From Ceratodon purpureus (Eukaryota > Streptophyta > Bryopsida > Pseudoditrichales > Ditrichaceae): a stretch of 64,000 bases of DNA. Under the pieces are notes generated by a model. That model was not told where the DNA came from and searched no databases. It worked only from the letters and a program-made list of their open reading frames with translations. The stretch spans positions 15,446,930 through 15,510,929 of the forward strand of contig CM026427.1 in NCBI GenBank assembly GCA_014871385.1. The letters are read 5' to 3'. Of this stretch, positions 62,511 to 64,000 are shown one piece after another. Both the position numbers and the translations under genes were made by a program. Every line of letters starts with the position of its first letter. The first letter of the stretch is position 1.

Positions 62511-63159
62511 CTAAGCATTCCTGAATGAAGACGTGAAGTCTATAAACCTATCCTCATCCGGTAAGTCTCCAGTAGGATTGCCTAATCCCAAGTCACATTC
62601 CTGAATGGACAGCCTAACTTTCCATCCTTTGCCAGAGACTACGCATTCGCAGTCGTAGAAAGTTGTTGTCTTGTGTCGAGGTAGATGTGGGCAACGTCTC
62701 CGTTTTAGCCTTACGCGAGCGTCCAATGGCAAGGCCATTGTTGCAGACGATAACCTGCACCTGCAGTGTGGCAAAATTACCCACCGGAAGGCAGTGCAGA
62801 ACAAACATCTGCAGTGGTTGCAGCAGTGGCGGTGATTTGGGCCGTTCCAAACAGAGGTGAGATCTCGCGGATATTGATACCTTTCAGGACCCCTCGTCAT
62901 GCCAGGTCGCTGAAAGGACTGCAACCAACATAATACATTCTCAATTAATCATTACTGTTGATGTTTCTATTTAAAAGTTGAAGTTGCGCAAACAAAATAT
63001 ATCATGAATTACAATTTCCACATAAGATGCCGTCTAACTGATAGTGTCTACATCGACTGCCAGTATTCATACCTGTCGTTGAACATTAACATTGCCTGAT
63101 TGTCCATAGGGCAGAGGAGTGCCCTCATCATCGAGAACTGAGACTGCGCAACCTGCCAT
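62511..63159 (-). CDS. Unrecognised two-exon, cysteine-rich open frame
   Basis: Exons 63073-63159 and 62511-62918 join in phase with good splice sites (CGACAG|GTATGA, GTTGCAG|TCC) to about 164 residues from an ATG at 63159. It contains AVSVLDDEGTPLPYGQSG, a Cys/His-dense segment (HRHCCNHCRCLFCTAF, HCRCRL) and a C-terminus CECVVSGKGWKVRLSIQECD. A competing frame over the middle (VIVCNNGLAIGRSRKAKTE) also looks protein-like, so a missed intron or a frameshift near 62700 is possible. ACATATAAAC at about 63228-63237 could be its TATA box. No family known to me. Confidence 0.35.
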
Positions 63160-63593
63160 TCTCTATGACAGGGGAAGACAACACGCTTTCAAGATGGCCC
63201 AAAGTTAATTACTGCTGTCTTCCTACGGGGTTTATATGTCCACTCAGATTATAGTACTGCTCATCGGTACCATACCTATGGGCACACTATAAGTCACCGT
63301 GATCGGAAATGGAAATACCGTCGCTGCAAGCTGTTTCGCCCAGTACGGGTGGAGGGATGGGATTTTCGACAGTTGGGACAACATACGCAGGGTCAGGAAA
63401 GTACACGTGGACCGGAGGGACCACTACACAACCTCGGTTGTGACTATACCTCCCCACTTAGCGGAATTTACTATACCTGCGTACTTAAGCTTCCCTCCCA
63501 CTTTTCTCGTCAACCAATTCGGTTTCATTTCGTGTCACAATCCCCGAACAGCCAAAGGATTCTTTCCCGATTGATCGGGCGATCTATCTAGTC

Positions 63594-64000
63594 CCCAGTT
63601 CTTTTCGGCGCTCCGCCGCCTGAGCATCCAACGCTTTTACAAATGAATGTAGTCCCCGTCGTCGCATCCCTGTCGCTTTTAGAAATGAATCTTGTCCCCA
63701 TCGGCGCAACCCTATCCAGTGGAACGATGAAAGGGAGATATAATAGTCGATCACGAACTGTGGCCCACACAGAATTCAAGGAGGAATGGCTGTGTACGAT
63801 ATAACCAGCACGTCATGAAAATAATTAATACATTACTTTGCAAAATCAAAACGTAGAAATAATGCACCTGCTTGGATGTGATATCCGATAGTGGCAACGA
63901 ACTTCCCCTCTGACCCATTGTGTTCTGGGATGTAAAATGTCCCGGTGGCATAGATAAAATAGCAGGCAGTTCTACGTCTCCCGCAAGTCTGCGTGGACCA
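63594..64000 (-). CDS. Partial unrecognised gene at right edge
   Basis: An open minus-strand stretch 63868-64000 reads CYFIYATGTFYIPEHNGSEG then KFVATIGYHIQA and ends at a donor CAAGCAG|GTGCAT; it continues beyond the window. A possible following exon (about 63595-63716) in matching phase reads RRWGQDSFLKATGMRRRG and VKALDAQAAERRKELGTR before a stop. Composition and splice signal support real coding; the family is unknown to me and the second exon is tentative. Confidence 0.3.
63628..63714. repeat. 40-bp tandem duplication
   Basis: Two adjacent diverged copies share CGCTTTTAxAAATGAAT, TxGTCCCC and TCGxCGCA. It gives the paired SFLKA/SFVKA segments of the possible edge exon. Confidence 0.6.

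Noticed and set aside
1-64000. CRISPR arrays, operons or bacterial-type signals
   Set aside because: None seen; gene structure is eukaryotic throughout.

Overview
This window is nuclear DNA of a land plant, most likely a moss. The evidence is multi-exon genes with short GT-AG introns, plant-type orthologues (POLA1/ICU2, XPO1A, CYP18-1, HISN7, a DUF1664 protein, a JINGUBANG-like WD40 protein), a eukaryotic tRNA-Arg and plant telo-boxes, set among AT-rich intergenic DNA full of small inverted-repeat elements. No name-level species call is possible from sequence alone. Gene models were built by hand by joining exons at splice sites and checking that phase is kept; exon edges may be off by a base or two.

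Layout. 1-2276: broken receptor-kinase fragment cut by a small inverted-repeat element, then a perfect hairpin. 2277-13563 (-): DNA polymerase alpha catalytic subunit, 34 exons, with an E2F-type site upstream. 14511-15323 (-): an unrecognised acidic protein built from repeated SUMO-interacting-motif-like segments. 16644-17883 (-): EAPP (E2F-associated phosphoprotein). 18181-18501: a clean Mutator-like MITE. 20813-22190 (-): seven-bladed WD40 protein. 23.4-31 kb: AT-rich, gene-poor island with a tiny poly(A) retroposon, an HNH-nuclease-like fragment and an F-box/LRR-like pseudogene. 32090-43084 (-): exportin-1 (CRM1), about 32 exons. 44742-46390 (-) and 46874-49378 (+): cyclophilin CYP18-1/PPIL3 and histidinol-phosphate phosphatase, divergently arranged around a telo-box. 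51566-53181 (+): DUF1664 membrane/coiled-coil protein. 55075-56139 (+): a single-exon, AT-rich ALG7 (GlcNAc-1-phosphate transferase). 56450-56522 (+): tRNA-Arg(UCU). 56731-56951: Stowaway-like MITE with an internal tandem repeat. 57970-60344 (-): a four-coding-exon gene for a 607-residue protein I do not recognise. 62511-64000 (-): further unrecognised exon-like reading frames running off the right edge.

The conserved genes are housekeeping functions (replication, nuclear export, splicing-type cyclophilin, histidine synthesis, N-glycosylation) and form no operon-like system. The most interesting undescribed candidates are the tandem SIM-like acidic protein next to POLA1, the orphan 607-residue gene, the intronless ALG7 copy, and two distantly related 390-bp inverted-repeat elements at opposite ends of the window.
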